DNA from: Halonotius sp046719765
Lineage (GTDB): Archaea; Halobacteriota; Halobacteria; Halobacteriales; Haloferacaceae
Length of the DNA: 64,000 nucleotides
Direction of reading: 5' to 3'
Assembly (NCBI RefSeq): GCF_046719765.1
Contig: NZ_JABEBY010000018.1
Span: 1-64,000, forward strand
Shown here: positions 26,181 through 35,418 of the stretch, piece by piece
Numbering within the stretch: position 1 is the stretch's first letter
Layout: the number at the start of each line of letters is the position of its first letter
Made by a program: the position numbers and the translations under genes
The notes under the pieces: generated by a model
The model's database searches: none
Seen by the model: the letters and a program-made list of their open reading frames with translations, nothing else
What the model was told of the DNA's origin: nothing

Positions 26181-26714
26181 TCATCGTTCAATCGCAACGA
26201 TATTTTCCAGTGGCTCTCGATACTCACCTTCGCCGACAACTGTCCCATCTGCGGTAATCCGATACTCTTCATCATACTGAGTGAGGCGGAGTTCAGTCGT
26301 CTTGTGAGTAACATCCCAGCCAGCGTCGGTAAACCGCTCAGCAAGACTATCAAGCCATTCTGCGTCTAACTCGCCAGGTTCGATCTGTTCCAAGCGACCT
26401 GCTGGAAATCCATACTGGTTGATGTCGTGTTCGACGACCTGCTCAAAGAGCGCATCTGGGTCAAGAGCTTGCCAGTCGTCGAGCGTATCGGCAAGGGCAT
26501 CTCGAAACGCCACGATCACGAGTTGTTCGTCGGTAGCATACTCTGGATTTTCCGCAGCAGCCGTGGTCGTTCCCGAATCCGTTTCGTGTTCCCAATCGGC
26601 GATTGTTTTGTCTGCAGGGCAGTCCACGACAATGGCTTCGTCGGGGTCATCATCTTCAGTATCAGCCACTGAATCGCCAACAGAGACTGTCACGGTTGAT
26701 TGCTCGGGGGCCAT
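26181..26714 (-). CDS. Acidic hypothetical protein, 177 aa
   Basis: No family recognised. ATG at 26712-26714. The N-terminal 60 residues are low-complexity and acidic, with TEDDDPDEA and a Thr/Ala linker. The remainder is folded: helices around residues 65-130 and a C-terminal antiparallel sheet (DVTHKTTELRLTQYDEEYRI, TADGTVVGEGEYR). There are no cysteines and no membrane segment. It lies about 90 bases upstream of the TRAM gene on the same strand; co-transcription is possible. Confidence 0.6.
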   Translation of the reverse strand: MAPEQSTVTVSVGDSVADTEDDDPDEAIVVDCPADKTIADWEHETDSGTTTAAAENPEYATDEQLVIVAFRDALADTLDDWQALDPDALFEQVVEHDINQYGFPAGRLEQIEPGELDAEWLDSLAERFTDAGWDVTHKTTELRLTQYDEEYRITADGTVVGEGEYREPLENIVAIER

Positions 26715-26936
26715 CTTAGTTGTTCAAGACGAGCCATCCATCAAGTATCTCCCGGCTGAGAAAGTTCACAGGTTCCCAGCATGATTTGTCTGCCCCTTGC
26801 TTTGCAGTCACCTATCCGAAATGTAGAATATACCATTTAAAGCTAACATGCTGAAGATAACTAGAGTTGCTTCAGAGTTCGATTGAGAATGATAGCAGCG
26901 GGCTACACTGGGTATCGGTCGGACTGTACAAATACG

Positions 26937-27293
26937 ATGTCAGCGATAGAGTCTAAGAGCGAACCACCGGACTCCCGGCACAGTACAGAACCCCACACGA
27001 CAGAGTCCATCGATGCAGAGTGTTTTCTGGAGGTCATCTCCGACACGTATGCACGGAATATCTTGACGGCTCTGGCTGATCGTCCGACAGCCGCCGCCAC
27101 GTTAGCCGAGGAACTGGACGCGTCACGCCCGACCGTCTATCGCCGGCTGAACTCTCTTGAGTCAGCTGGGCTGATCGAAAGTACCGTTGCACTCGACGCT
27201 GATGGTCATCATCGCAAACGATTCCATGCTGTCGTGGACAGCGCGAATCTCACATTCGACAGCAGCGGGATTGAAATTACGGCTCTAAGTTGA
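26937..27293 (+). CDS. ArsR-like winged-helix regulator, 118 aa
   Basis: I start at ATG 26937 (MSAIESKSEPPDSRH). After a disordered head, residues 30-85 are a classical winged helix: CFLEVISDTYARNILTALAD, TLAEELDASRPTVYRRLNSL (recognition helix) and GLIESTVALDADGHHRKRF (wing). Similar small helix-turn-helix proteins are common haloarchaeal repressors. It is divergent from the 177-aa gene, with about 220 bases between. Confidence 0.75.
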   Translation: MSAIESKSEPPDSRHSTEPHTTESIDAECFLEVISDTYARNILTALADRPTAAATLAEELDASRPTVYRRLNSLESAGLIESTVALDADGHHRKRFHAVVDSANLTFDSSGIEITALS

Positions 27294-27536
27294 TCTTTCG
27301 CTGTATCAGAGAAATTGATCTTCCGGTCTTCCATTAGCACGCAACCAGCTTCGGTCAAGCCAACTGCCGCCTCCTCACTACTGTCACGAAGAGATCTCGA
27401 ATAAACCCCGTCGCAAAGCGGTTTTATTCTTCATAGAAATAGGGAATTTGGAATATTCTTGCCTAACTGAGTGAAACAACAGTCAGATTAGCGATATTGC
27501 TACCAATTGGCATGCAGGATAGACAGTGCGTGTCTG

Positions 27537-29027
27537 TCAGTTACCGGCTGGGGAAAGATTAAGTTCAACTTCAAACTCAACAGGAGAATTGGTAATATCG
27601 CCTGTGCTTGGGTTTACACTGAATTCAATTGGACTCGATGGTGTTGGATCAGATGGCGTCGGTTCAAGCCCATCTGACCTGACGATACTAACATTATCAA
27701 CCTCAACATTGCTCGGCATTGCTATGTCAAAGTCATCTTTTCCATTATCAGTGCTGAGGTTCTCAACAGCGAACGTGAGTACGTGTGTTTCATTGGTACT
27801 GGTAACTTCCTTTGGATTCAATGATACATTACGCACATCAACTTTCGGACTACTGGATTCACCTGACGATGCCTGTTGATTCCAGTCTCCGTGATGTCCC
27901 AGTGTGCCCAAATTGACCCGAGACCCTTCACTTGACCCGCTCACATCTGCATCCAGCGCGTAGAGATTGTTGTCGTAACTCCCGACGAAGACAGTACCAT
28001 CGACCACTGTCGGCGATGAATAAACTACATCACCGGTTTCAAAAGCCCACTGCCGGTTGCCAGTTTTGACATCCACCGCATAGAGATTAGAATCAAGACA
28101 GCCAACGAAGACAGTTCCATTAACTACCGTTGGCGACGAGTAAACAATTCGCTCAGTTTCAAAGACCCATCGTTGCTCACCAGTCTCAGCATTTATGGCG
28201 TAGAGATTGCTGCCATCACTTCCGACGAATACAGTCCCATCAGCTACCGTTGGTGACGAATAAACAATGCCACCAGTTGTGAAGGCCCATTGTAGATTTC
28301 CAGTCTTGATATCCACTGCGTAAAGATTGGCGTCGTTGCTCCCGACGAAAATAGTGTCATTTTCAACCGTCGGCGACGAGGCAATAGAATTCGCAGTCTC
28401 AAAGGCCCACTGTTGGTCGCCTGTCTCTGCATCCACCGCATATAGATTGTTGTCGTGACTGCCAACATAGACGATGCCATCGACGATAGTTGGTGATGAA
28501 ACTACAATATCTCCAGTTTCGAAGGCCCACTGTTGGTTACCCGTCTCTGCATCCACTGCATAGAGGTTGTTGTCACGACTGCCAACGTAGACGGTTCCGC
28601 CCACTGCAGTCGGAGATGAAAAAATCCGACCATTGGTTTCAAACGTCCATTGTTGTTCACCTGTTTCAGCATTCACCGCGTACAGGTGTTTATCATGACT
28701 CCCAATGTAGGCGTTCCCATCCACTACGGTCGGAGATGAAAAAATCCGACCATTGGTTTCAAACGTCCACTGTTGGTCTCCCGTCTCAGCATCTACTGCA
28801 TACAGATTTGTGTCCAGACTACCAATAAACACCGTATCATCAACCACGGTTGGTGGTGATTCAATGCTACCCTCAACTTCGAAGGCCCACTGTTGTCTAT
28901 TCTGTGTTTGTGCTGTCGCAGATCCCGTTCCAAATATAACTGTAGGTGTCGCTCCAGCAACCAATTTAAGAGTGTGTCGTCGAGTTGAGGTAAGTTTTAG
29001 ATCCTCACCATTTGGGTCATTTTTCAT
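27537..29027 (-). CDS. Secreted PQQ-type beta-propeller protein with Tat signal, 496 aa
   Basis: I start at the ATG at 29025-29027. The N-terminus has a twin-arginine signal (LTSTRRHTLKLVAGATPTVI, then a short hydrophobic run to SATAQ). At least eight near-identical 40-residue blades follow, each with the pattern AFETG-x-SSPTVVDGTVFVGS and NLYAVDAETGDQQW, giving a closed propeller at about 45-375. The C-terminal part (about 390-496) is a beta-rich, CARDB-like domain. No methanol-dehydrogenase-type catalytic residues are visible, so this is probably a cell-surface binding or scaffold protein. Adjacent blades are almost identical at DNA level, which suggests recent tandem duplication. Confidence 0.82.
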   Translation of the reverse strand: MKNDPNGEDLKLTSTRRHTLKLVAGATPTVIFGTGSATAQTQNRQQWAFEVEGSIESPPTVVDDTVFIGSLDTNLYAVDAETGDQQWTFETNGRIFSSPTVVDGNAYIGSHDKHLYAVNAETGEQQWTFETNGRIFSSPTAVGGTVYVGSRDNNLYAVDAETGNQQWAFETGDIVVSSPTIVDGIVYVGSHDNNLYAVDAETGDQQWAFETANSIASSPTVENDTIFVGSNDANLYAVDIKTGNLQWAFTTGGIVYSSPTVADGTVFVGSDGSNLYAINAETGEQRWVFETERIVYSSPTVVNGTVFVGCLDSNLYAVDVKTGNRQWAFETGDVVYSSPTVVDGTVFVGSYDNNLYALDADVSGSSEGSRVNLGTLGHHGDWNQQASSGESSSPKVDVRNVSLNPKEVTSTNETHVLTFAVENLSTDNGKDDFDIAMPSNVEVDNVSIVRSDGLEPTPSDPTPSSPIEFSVNPSTGDITNSPVEFEVELNLSPAGN

Positions 29028-29421
29028 AAATACGTTGTGATTCTCTATCGAGAAATATCTAATTATGCGTTCCCCCGACCAGTTTGACCGATACACTGTC
29101 TTTGCTGGATTTAATCTCTGTATTTTGCACAGCTCGATTTTATAGGTTTGAGATCGGCGCCGTTGTTTCGCTATCTTATGTAAGAGCCATTTGAAAATTG
29201 GAAATGATTTGTTGGCTTATAAATAATAAATCTTGTCTGATTTTGATGTAGCGTCATATAGTTTATTGATGCTTCGGCTTATTCACGGGCTATTTGCTAC
29301 TTAGTCAGTTGTCCAAGTACGACACTCAACTCACCAAAACTATTAGATAGCTGTGAGATAAACGCTACTCCACAAGAATGGCCGATATCAAATCACCCCA
29401 AACCACAGCGAGGCGGTTCCC
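29028..29421. other. Intergenic region between propeller gene and recombinase
   Basis: About 390 bases with divergent genes on both sides. It is AT-rich around 29200-29280 and should hold both promoters. No gene, repeat or attachment site is evident by eye. Confidence 0.4.
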
Positions 29422-30666
29422 GTGAGCGAATCACAGTACCAGTGGTCACGGAAGTCACTCGACGAGTTGGTCGATTTCTACTACAGCGAGATTCGACCGG
29501 CGATGCGAGACGACGATCACGACCCAGATCACGGCCGTCCCAGCTACGAATGGCTGGCTGACCACGGCTTCTCGGGGTTGTCCTACGCTCTTCAGGAGCA
29601 TCATGACCTGACTGTGAAGGAATTCTTCGTCGAGGAAGTGGGTCTTGGCGACCATACCCCTAGGGACTCTGACCATGATTCCGGCTACGACTGGAGTGTT
29701 CAGAACGACGAGACGGTTACAGCGATCAAGAAGTATCTTTCGACACAACGTGATCGCGGGGAACTCGCTGAATCTACAGTCAAAAGTCGTCGCTCCCGTC
29801 TAGCCGAGTACACTCGAATATACGAGCAGCTGCATGGAGCGGTTAGCCTCACGCGAACCCTCGACGATATAGAGGAACGGCCCACCGAAAACGACCGCTG
29901 TATGGCCGTCTTCGACGTACTCAAAGATCGGCTCTCAACCGATCAATCCCGGCTCAAGTACCTCGGCGACGTACAACAATTCTACGACTATCAGGTTCGC
30001 TTCCAAGGTGCAAAGTACAATCCACTTGATGGAGCCAATGACCAGTTCCGCTGGGAGATTGATAATCCCGATAACAAGACTGTTGACGCCGACGGAATGC
30101 GAGCCATCTACGAGGCAGCCGAGAGTATCGACGAAAAGTTGTTACTGTTGGCACTCGGTGCGTGGGGACTAAGGCCGAATGAAGTAGCCTCACTCACGGT
30201 GGATCAGTTTGTTCTCGGTGATGACGAGGACAACCGAATCGTCTTCGAGCAACGCAAGAACGGGCCTGGTGAGGTCGCCGTGCTATTCGGTGTTGATGTT
30301 CTGAAACAGCGAATTGTCGATCTTGATGACCCTGGGTGGGATGGCTATCTTTTCCCATCTGATCGGTCAACAACGGGTCACATCACACCGCAGACGGTCA
30401 CAAACCGATTCAAACAGCTTGCTGAGACCGCCGATGTCACCGTTGAGGGTGTAACGCCAACTGCCAAGATGGGGCGTCGATTCTGGTATACAACCTACAA
30501 CGAAGCAGTCAAGCAGATGATGGAAGGCTTGAAGGGTATCGCTGCGGATCAGGGTTCGTCAAGTACTGAGATTGTTTCCCAAAATTATCTCTCAGAAGCC
30601 GAAAAACGGCGATACCGCCGTGAATCAATGCAAGACGAACTGAAAGCAGTCTTTGGAACCTACTAA
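29422..30666 (+). CDS. Tyrosine recombinase / phage-type integrase, 414 aa
   Basis: GTG start at 29422. An N-terminal SAM-like DNA-binding domain (about 90-200, with the core segment STVKSRRSRLAEYTRIYEQL) is followed by a catalytic domain with LGAWGLRPNEVASLTVDQF (first catalytic Arg region) and QNYLSEAEKRRYRRESM (candidate nucleophile Tyr). The usual HxxR segment is not clear; GRRFWYTTYNEAVKQ occupies that place. This divergent form is typical of haloarchaeal plasmid recombinases. It differs from the two other recombinases in this window. The attachment site is unknown. Confidence 0.8.
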   Translation: MSESQYQWSRKSLDELVDFYYSEIRPAMRDDDHDPDHGRPSYEWLADHGFSGLSYALQEHHDLTVKEFFVEEVGLGDHTPRDSDHDSGYDWSVQNDETVTAIKKYLSTQRDRGELAESTVKSRRSRLAEYTRIYEQLHGAVSLTRTLDDIEERPTENDRCMAVFDVLKDRLSTDQSRLKYLGDVQQFYDYQVRFQGAKYNPLDGANDQFRWEIDNPDNKTVDADGMRAIYEAAESIDEKLLLLALGAWGLRPNEVASLTVDQFVLGDDEDNRIVFEQRKNGPGEVAVLFGVDVLKQRIVDLDDPGWDGYLFPSDRSTTGHITPQTVTNRFKQLAETADVTVEGVTPTAKMGRRFWYTTYNEAVKQMMEGLKGIAADQGSSSTEIVSQNYLSEAEKRRYRRESMQDELKAVFGTY

Positions 30667-30864
30667 GCAAGTTGTTACCATCTCTTTGAGAGACATGAGT
30701 ACAGCATTTACGTTTTCTATGGCAGCAATACGAAAACGCCGATTAGAAGCGTACGCCCATCTGTAGAACCGAACTATCATCGAATGACTGTTGATATATT
30801 GCACACGAATGGCTTTTTTTACGAATTAGACTACAACGGCACATTTAATTTTACAAATAAGCGT

Positions 30865-32079
30865 TCATATTTCAAAAATGGCGTCAAAAATTCTATTATG
30901 TATCTCATGTTGGTCAGGCTGATCTGTAATAACTTGACCAATAGCACGGTTAACAAATTCGCCCCCATTTTCTTCGAACATCGCGTATCCAACTACATAG
31001 CCAAGATCTGTTAATGACCATTTTCCACCTACTCTATTATTTCCTTCTCTCTTGACGAGAGGGGGTTCATTTATCCATTTATCAGAAGAGGAATCACTCC
31101 CGAGATTATTCATTATTTCAGTAACTTGTTTCTTACTTGCATTACATTCACTTTTTATTTTGTTTCTCCTAATATATCTACTGTCTGTGTTCCAAACCAC
31201 CTGAAAGACTTCTTTAGCAAAGAGTTGACCACTTTGGCTGTTATTCATCAATTTAATTGAGTCTCGGATTTGATTTATTAATTCCACTGCACCAACGATT
31301 TCCTCAGGATGAGTTAGTATCTCTTCTAAAAATCTCAAGTACTCCAAGTCATGATCATTTGTCTTATGTCCAACTGAATCAGAATCTGCTTGTTTATATT
31401 TTTGAACTGCCCGTCTTGCTTTTTGACTCCTTTCTCTCATACCATTGTGATTTCCTAGAATATGCCTTTCATTAATAGAGCTCTGAGATAACTCTTCTTC
31501 AACTGATTTCATTTCTATCACATCATTTATTTCTGATGCATATTCGTTCTTATCTTCAAATTTATTCTGAATATAATCCAAATAACTAGCCATATTTCTC
31601 TTTTCTTTTTTAAAATTAGAACGAGGCTCACCGAACATTCCTATTGTAAACCCCCATCCCAATTCATCGTAGCTAACGTTTGTGTCTGACAAGAACGTAA
31701 GTGACCGGAGCATTTGTCCTATTGTATAGCCCAAGCGAACCTCGTGATCAAATTTAGTATTAGGCATCCAAGTATGAGGCTCAACGAACTCGGAATCTCG
31801 TTCCAAGTGGAGTCGGGGTTCGATATTTAGCAACTCTTCCCACTCTTCTGACCCATACTCTGAATCAAGAAATCCACCAGCATCTAAAAGTGCAATATCA
31901 TCTACCAGGGCTTGTATCCGTTGGGGAAGACTGGGAAGACGTTTATTTATAATATTACGGCGGGCTTTGTTCTTTTTTTCAGAATCTAGATCATCACTAT
32001 GCGGTAATCCAGCTAGGAACTTTCGCTCATTCTTATATATATGACTGGACTGAATGTTCCGATCTTCCTCTAAGTCCAT
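30865..32079 (-). CDS. Hypothetical protein, 404 aa, AT-rich gene
   Basis: No family recognised. ATG at 32077-32079. The protein is less acidic and richer in Lys, Asn and Ile than its neighbours, matching the AT-rich DNA of this block (about 30.8-33.9 kb). It is largely helical, with a central charged region (about 170-270) and a C-terminal winged-helix-like segment (KWSLTDLGYVVGYAMFEENG). No nuclease or ATPase motif is visible. It is divergent from the RHH-wHTH/recombinase cassette that begins 137 bases away, and may be cargo of the same element. Confidence 0.55.
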   Translation of the reverse strand: MDLEEDRNIQSSHIYKNERKFLAGLPHSDDLDSEKKNKARRNIINKRLPSLPQRIQALVDDIALLDAGGFLDSEYGSEEWEELLNIEPRLHLERDSEFVEPHTWMPNTKFDHEVRLGYTIGQMLRSLTFLSDTNVSYDELGWGFTIGMFGEPRSNFKKEKRNMASYLDYIQNKFEDKNEYASEINDVIEMKSVEEELSQSSINERHILGNHNGMRERSQKARRAVQKYKQADSDSVGHKTNDHDLEYLRFLEEILTHPEEIVGAVELINQIRDSIKLMNNSQSGQLFAKEVFQVVWNTDSRYIRRNKIKSECNASKKQVTEIMNNLGSDSSSDKWINEPPLVKREGNNRVGGKWSLTDLGYVVGYAMFEENGGEFVNRAIGQVITDQPDQHEIHNRIFDAIFEI

Positions 32080-32215
32080 ACATTGCCATATAGTGCTACA
32101 ATTATGATTATTTTGAACGATGAATTTGAGCGATAAACGAACTATATATAATTTTTGCCTACCCCCCCATCGACCTGTTATCTTCCCTATCCTTTCACTA
32201 ATTATCGAGTGTAGA

Positions 32216-32746
32216 ATGAATCAAGAAAACCAATCAGACTCAGAACAGGGTCAAACTACTGATACAGGCGATATTATACGCACGAAGATCTGCCTTACTG
32301 ATCACCATAATGATCTGCTGGATCAAATTGTTGAGAAGCGATATGCATCTCGTAGTGAGGCTGTGCGAGCAGCAATTCAGCATCACTCGCAGTATCTTAG
32401 TGAGAATGAAAATACAGATATTGAATCATTACAGACAGAAATCAAACACCTAACACAAGAAATTGAAACTGTACACGAGAAAATAGAAGAACAAAACTCT
32501 GATGTGGTTCATATAGCTGAACAATCGTCAGATAATGCAGATAGTTTAGCTTCTGAAACCAACTCTGAAACAGAAAATAAAATTGTTAAAGAACTAACTA
32601 AATCTCATCCATTGTCTGTTGATGACATTGTAGAGAGGATTGGGGGAGATGTTGTATCTGTGGTTCCCAAGATCAGATCTCTACAACAAGAGGGCATTAT
32701 CAGCCCAGTCAGTGACAATACCGACAAGTACGAAATTGATATATAA
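32216..32746 (+). CDS. RHH + coiled-coil + winged-helix DNA-binding protein, cassette 1, 176 aa
   Basis: I start at ATG 32216 (MNQENQSDSEQGQ), because the open frame upstream encodes a non-acidic sequence. Residues about 22-60 are a ribbon-helix-helix: IIRTKICLTDHHNDLLDQIV, EKRYASRSEAVRAAIQHH. A coiled coil follows (about 65-115), then a winged helix at the end (DDIVERIGGDVVSVVPKIRS). It sits 2 bases before the recombinase gene, with translational coupling likely. The same architecture appears in the convergent cassette at 35415-35975. It is probably an accessory or directionality factor, or an autoregulator, for the recombinase. Confidence 0.7.
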   Translation: MNQENQSDSEQGQTTDTGDIIRTKICLTDHHNDLLDQIVEKRYASRSEAVRAAIQHHSQYLSENENTDIESLQTEIKHLTQEIETVHEKIEEQNSDVVHIAEQSSDNADSLASETNSETENKIVKELTKSHPLSVDDIVERIGGDVVSVVPKIRSLQQEGIISPVSDNTDKYEIDI

Positions 32747-32748
32747 AA

Positions 32749-33933
32749 ATGACAGATAAAAATAAGAAGCTGACGGATTTCGATAATAGAACCGATCAAA
32801 AATCGACGGGAAGCACCCCAGACAAGAAAACAGAGGGTGAAAGAGAGAATAAGAAAAATAGAAAGGTTGAAAAAAGAAAAAATTCAGATAGCACCACAGT
32901 TTGTGGTTGTTATGAAGAAATGAAAAATAAGTATCAAGAAAAAATTGACGAGTTAGATATTACTCCCCCTAAATGCGGCCACTGTATTGCATACTTATCT
33001 AATGAGGCACCTGTGAAATCAGTGTATGAGTATAATTGTTCTCTTCGATTTTTTATTGAGAGCATTCATCTACAAGGAGTCTGTATAAATAATGTCGAAT
33101 TTGTAGATGTACGAGATTATTTCGAAGATCGAGGGAAACAAGGGTTAGCTAAATCTACGATTACCAGAGATAAGAGCGCAATCAAAGGGGCAATAAGCCG
33201 GTTTGAAGCAGAGAATAAAAAGTTCCCAGAAGTTTCTTGGAAGATGTCTGAAAATATAGATCCAAGTAATTATAGCACGGATACTAAATATGAGCGAGAA
33301 CCACTTAAAAACGAAGAAATAAAGCAACTGATGGCGGCATTAGACGATCTCAGAAACAAATTGATGGTTCTCACTAATATAGAAACAGGACCCCGAGCCA
33401 AAGCAACTACTTTAATAAAATTATCTGATGTAAATCTAGAAAAGAAGCAAATAAAACTAAAAAATACAAAATCTGGAGGAACTTATATAATACCACTGAC
33501 CAACAAATTAGCTGCCTTGCTTGAGCACTGGATTCAAAATGTTCGCACAAGTTATATTACAAATGAAGACAATCCATATCTATTTCCTTCTAGAAAAGAG
33601 GGAAAATTATCAAAAGACGAATATAATAGACTTGTACATACTGCTGCCAAAGAGGCTGGAATCCAAGAAAAGATAGGCGAAATATCGATAACTGGAAAAC
33701 AAAAAGAGATGTTCAACAATAATAGAGATTATAGGACTAAATGGAAAGTAGATGTGCATACTCTGCGGCATACCTTCTCTCGGTTGTTGAAAAATAACGA
33801 GGTATCTAAAGACGCACGAATATATGCATTGGATCACTCAAGAGATGTAACGGATGAATACGGCATCGATGAGGAGGCCTCCAGAGAAGAAATAAGAAAG
33901 AAATTTGATGGAATCGACATCTCAATTCTATAA
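32749..33933 (+). CDS. XerC/D-type tyrosine recombinase, cassette 1, 394 aa
   Basis: The catalytic residues are all visible: Arg in IETGPRAKATTLIKLSDVN, HTLRHTF (HxxR), ALDHSRDVT (H/W position) and the nucleophile Tyr in DEYGIDE near the C-terminus. The N-terminal 60 residues are a Lys-rich tail, unusual for a haloarchaeal protein. A Cys pair (PKCGHCIAYL) precedes the core-binding domain. The gene is markedly AT-rich. It is a clear relative of the recombinase at 34315-35418, which points at it from the other side of a 44-bp inverted repeat. Confidence 0.88.
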   Translation: MTDKNKKLTDFDNRTDQKSTGSTPDKKTEGERENKKNRKVEKRKNSDSTTVCGCYEEMKNKYQEKIDELDITPPKCGHCIAYLSNEAPVKSVYEYNCSLRFFIESIHLQGVCINNVEFVDVRDYFEDRGKQGLAKSTITRDKSAIKGAISRFEAENKKFPEVSWKMSENIDPSNYSTDTKYEREPLKNEEIKQLMAALDDLRNKLMVLTNIETGPRAKATTLIKLSDVNLEKKQIKLKNTKSGGTYIIPLTNKLAALLEHWIQNVRTSYITNEDNPYLFPSRKEGKLSKDEYNRLVHTAAKEAGIQEKIGEISITGKQKEMFNNNRDYRTKWKVDVHTLRHTFSRLLKNNEVSKDARIYALDHSRDVTDEYGIDEEASREEIRKKFDGIDISIL

Positions 33934-34314
33934 GTATTCTCTACAGCGAGGTAGATACTGTATGATTAGACACCATTTTTGTTCATAATCTGATTTATGT
34001 ATAAGTATTCTATTCGGTGAACTATCTCAAATACTTTCACTCTCGTTACATTAACTGGGGTAATGCCCATGTAATTCCCATTTCAGTTCTTCAAACGCCC
34101 GTTTGAAGAACTGAAGTGGGCATTTAGTTCCCATCCTAAGTGGATCTGCGAATCTTGTCAATTCTGAACATAGTGGGTTAATAAAGATAGAATATATCAT
34201 ACAAATGATTGTGTCTGTGAGTTTATTATTCTAAATACTATACTACCAATATTTGATAAAATAATAGATATCTACAGACGGTTGCGTATAGAACGTAGTA
34301 GATCACGATAGAAA
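33934..34314. other. Non-coding stretch between convergent recombinase genes
   Basis: About 380 AT-rich bases holding the inverted repeat at 34077-34120 and no gene. Confidence 0.6.
34077..34120. repeat. 44-bp inverted repeat between two recombinase genes (possible recombination site)
   Basis: The left arm 34077-34097 (CCCATTTCAGTTCTTCAAAC...) and right arm 34100-34120 (...GTTTGAAGAACTGAAGTGGG) are 21 bp each, with a 2-base spacer and a single T/G mismatch. It lies midway between two convergent recombinase genes. It could be a dif- or res-like crossover site for them, or simply a structure limiting convergent transcription. Archaeal termination usually relies on T-tracts rather than hairpins, which favours the first reading. 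Confidence 0.6.
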
Positions 34315-35418
34315 CTATCTCGGCACGTCAAATCGATCTCGGATCGATGAAAACTCCTGCCCACGCCCATGGGAATATTGTTGAGTGGTTTTCGGATTAC
34401 GGTGGTTAGCTACCAGTTGCCGGTATGGAAGCGGTACGCCTGCTTCTTTCATTAGTGTGAGACAAGTATGTCGAAGTGTATGAACCGTCACCCGATTCCA
34501 TTCTCTTACTTCTATGTCTCCATCGTACTGTTCACGTTGTCCAGGTGGAACCTCCGATGTCCCAATTGTCCTCTGAAGACCAGCTCGTTCTGCCGCAGAT
34601 GTGACGATAGTATTCAGTCCACTGTTGGTCTTCAGTTTCCCTCCATTGTGTGCAGGAAACAGATACTCCCCACTCGTTCCTGCTGCATAACCAGCGCGAT
34701 ATTGATCACACCATATTTGAAGTTCTGTTCGTAGCTCCCGGCTAATAGGCACATTGTAGGGTGCCCCATTCTTTGGATCACGAACGTAGATTTCGCACGC
34801 CTCAAAATTGACATCAGTAACCTGAATATTTCGAAGATCAGAGTTTCGCAACCCTGTTTCAGCTGCGACAATTACTATCAGACGATTCCGGTAGCTGTTC
34901 ATCGCATCAAACAGTTTCCGAAGCTCTTGCCGATCAAGTGGTTCGCGTTCAATTGGTGGCGGCGTATTGTATTCTGATAGATCGATTCGATCTAATTCGA
35001 TTGGATCAATTGTCAATACGTCAGCAGCATCGGTTCGTAACCGAATATAGACATACAACTCATGCACAGCCGTCAGCTTGCCCTCAATCGTCGATTGGCG
35101 GTTCCCAAGATCCACACAATTCTCAACGTATGCAATTATATCTGTGAGGGTAACATCCAGAATATGCACGTCACGAGCTTTGAGAAAGGAAACATACTGG
35201 CTTAGGTGATTCTCATATGTTGATGCAGACTCTTCAGTGAGTTTCCGACCGCTTCGGGCTTCTAGGTATGCACAAACAAATGGGTCCGAAACTGTGAATC
35301 GATCCGAATCTGTAACTTCAGGCTCGATATTTTGGCTATATGACTCTTGAGTAAGACGAGATATATGAGTACGAAACCAATCTGTTATCGTGTCACTGTT
35401 TGACGACCACGGCGTCAT
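34315..35418 (-). CDS. XerC/D-type tyrosine recombinase, cassette 2, 367 aa
   Basis: Catalytic residues: Arg in AETGLRNSDLRNIQVTD, HTLRHTC (HxxR), ANHRNPKTTQQ (second His) and Tyr in QYSHG. The core-binding domain covers about 40-140. ATG at 35416-35418 overlaps the stop of the preceding gene by 4 bases. It aligns well by eye with the recombinase at 32749 (REPL...; YLFP...GGKL; AGLQRTIG against AGIQEKIG), so the two are paralogues, but this one is less AT-rich and more typical of a haloarchaeal replicon. It may resolve dimers of this replicon or mobilise a segment of it. Confidence 0.9.
   Translation of the reverse strand: MTPWSSNSDTITDWFRTHISRLTQESYSQNIEPEVTDSDRFTVSDPFVCAYLEARSGRKLTEESASTYENHLSQYVSFLKARDVHILDVTLTDIIAYVENCVDLGNRQSTIEGKLTAVHELYVYIRLRTDAADVLTIDPIELDRIDLSEYNTPPPIEREPLDRQELRKLFDAMNSYRNRLIVIVAAETGLRNSDLRNIQVTDVNFEACEIYVRDPKNGAPYNVPISRELRTELQIWCDQYRAGYAAGTSGEYLFPAHNGGKLKTNSGLNTIVTSAAERAGLQRTIGTSEVPPGQREQYDGDIEVREWNRVTVHTLRHTCLTLMKEAGVPLPYRQLVANHRNPKTTQQYSHGRGQEFSSIRDRFDVPR

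Noticed and set aside
30784..31014. Forward ORF with many Asn, Phe and Lys residues
   Set aside because: It overlaps the 3' end of the 404-aa gene on the other strand and looks like an antisense shadow of AT-rich DNA.
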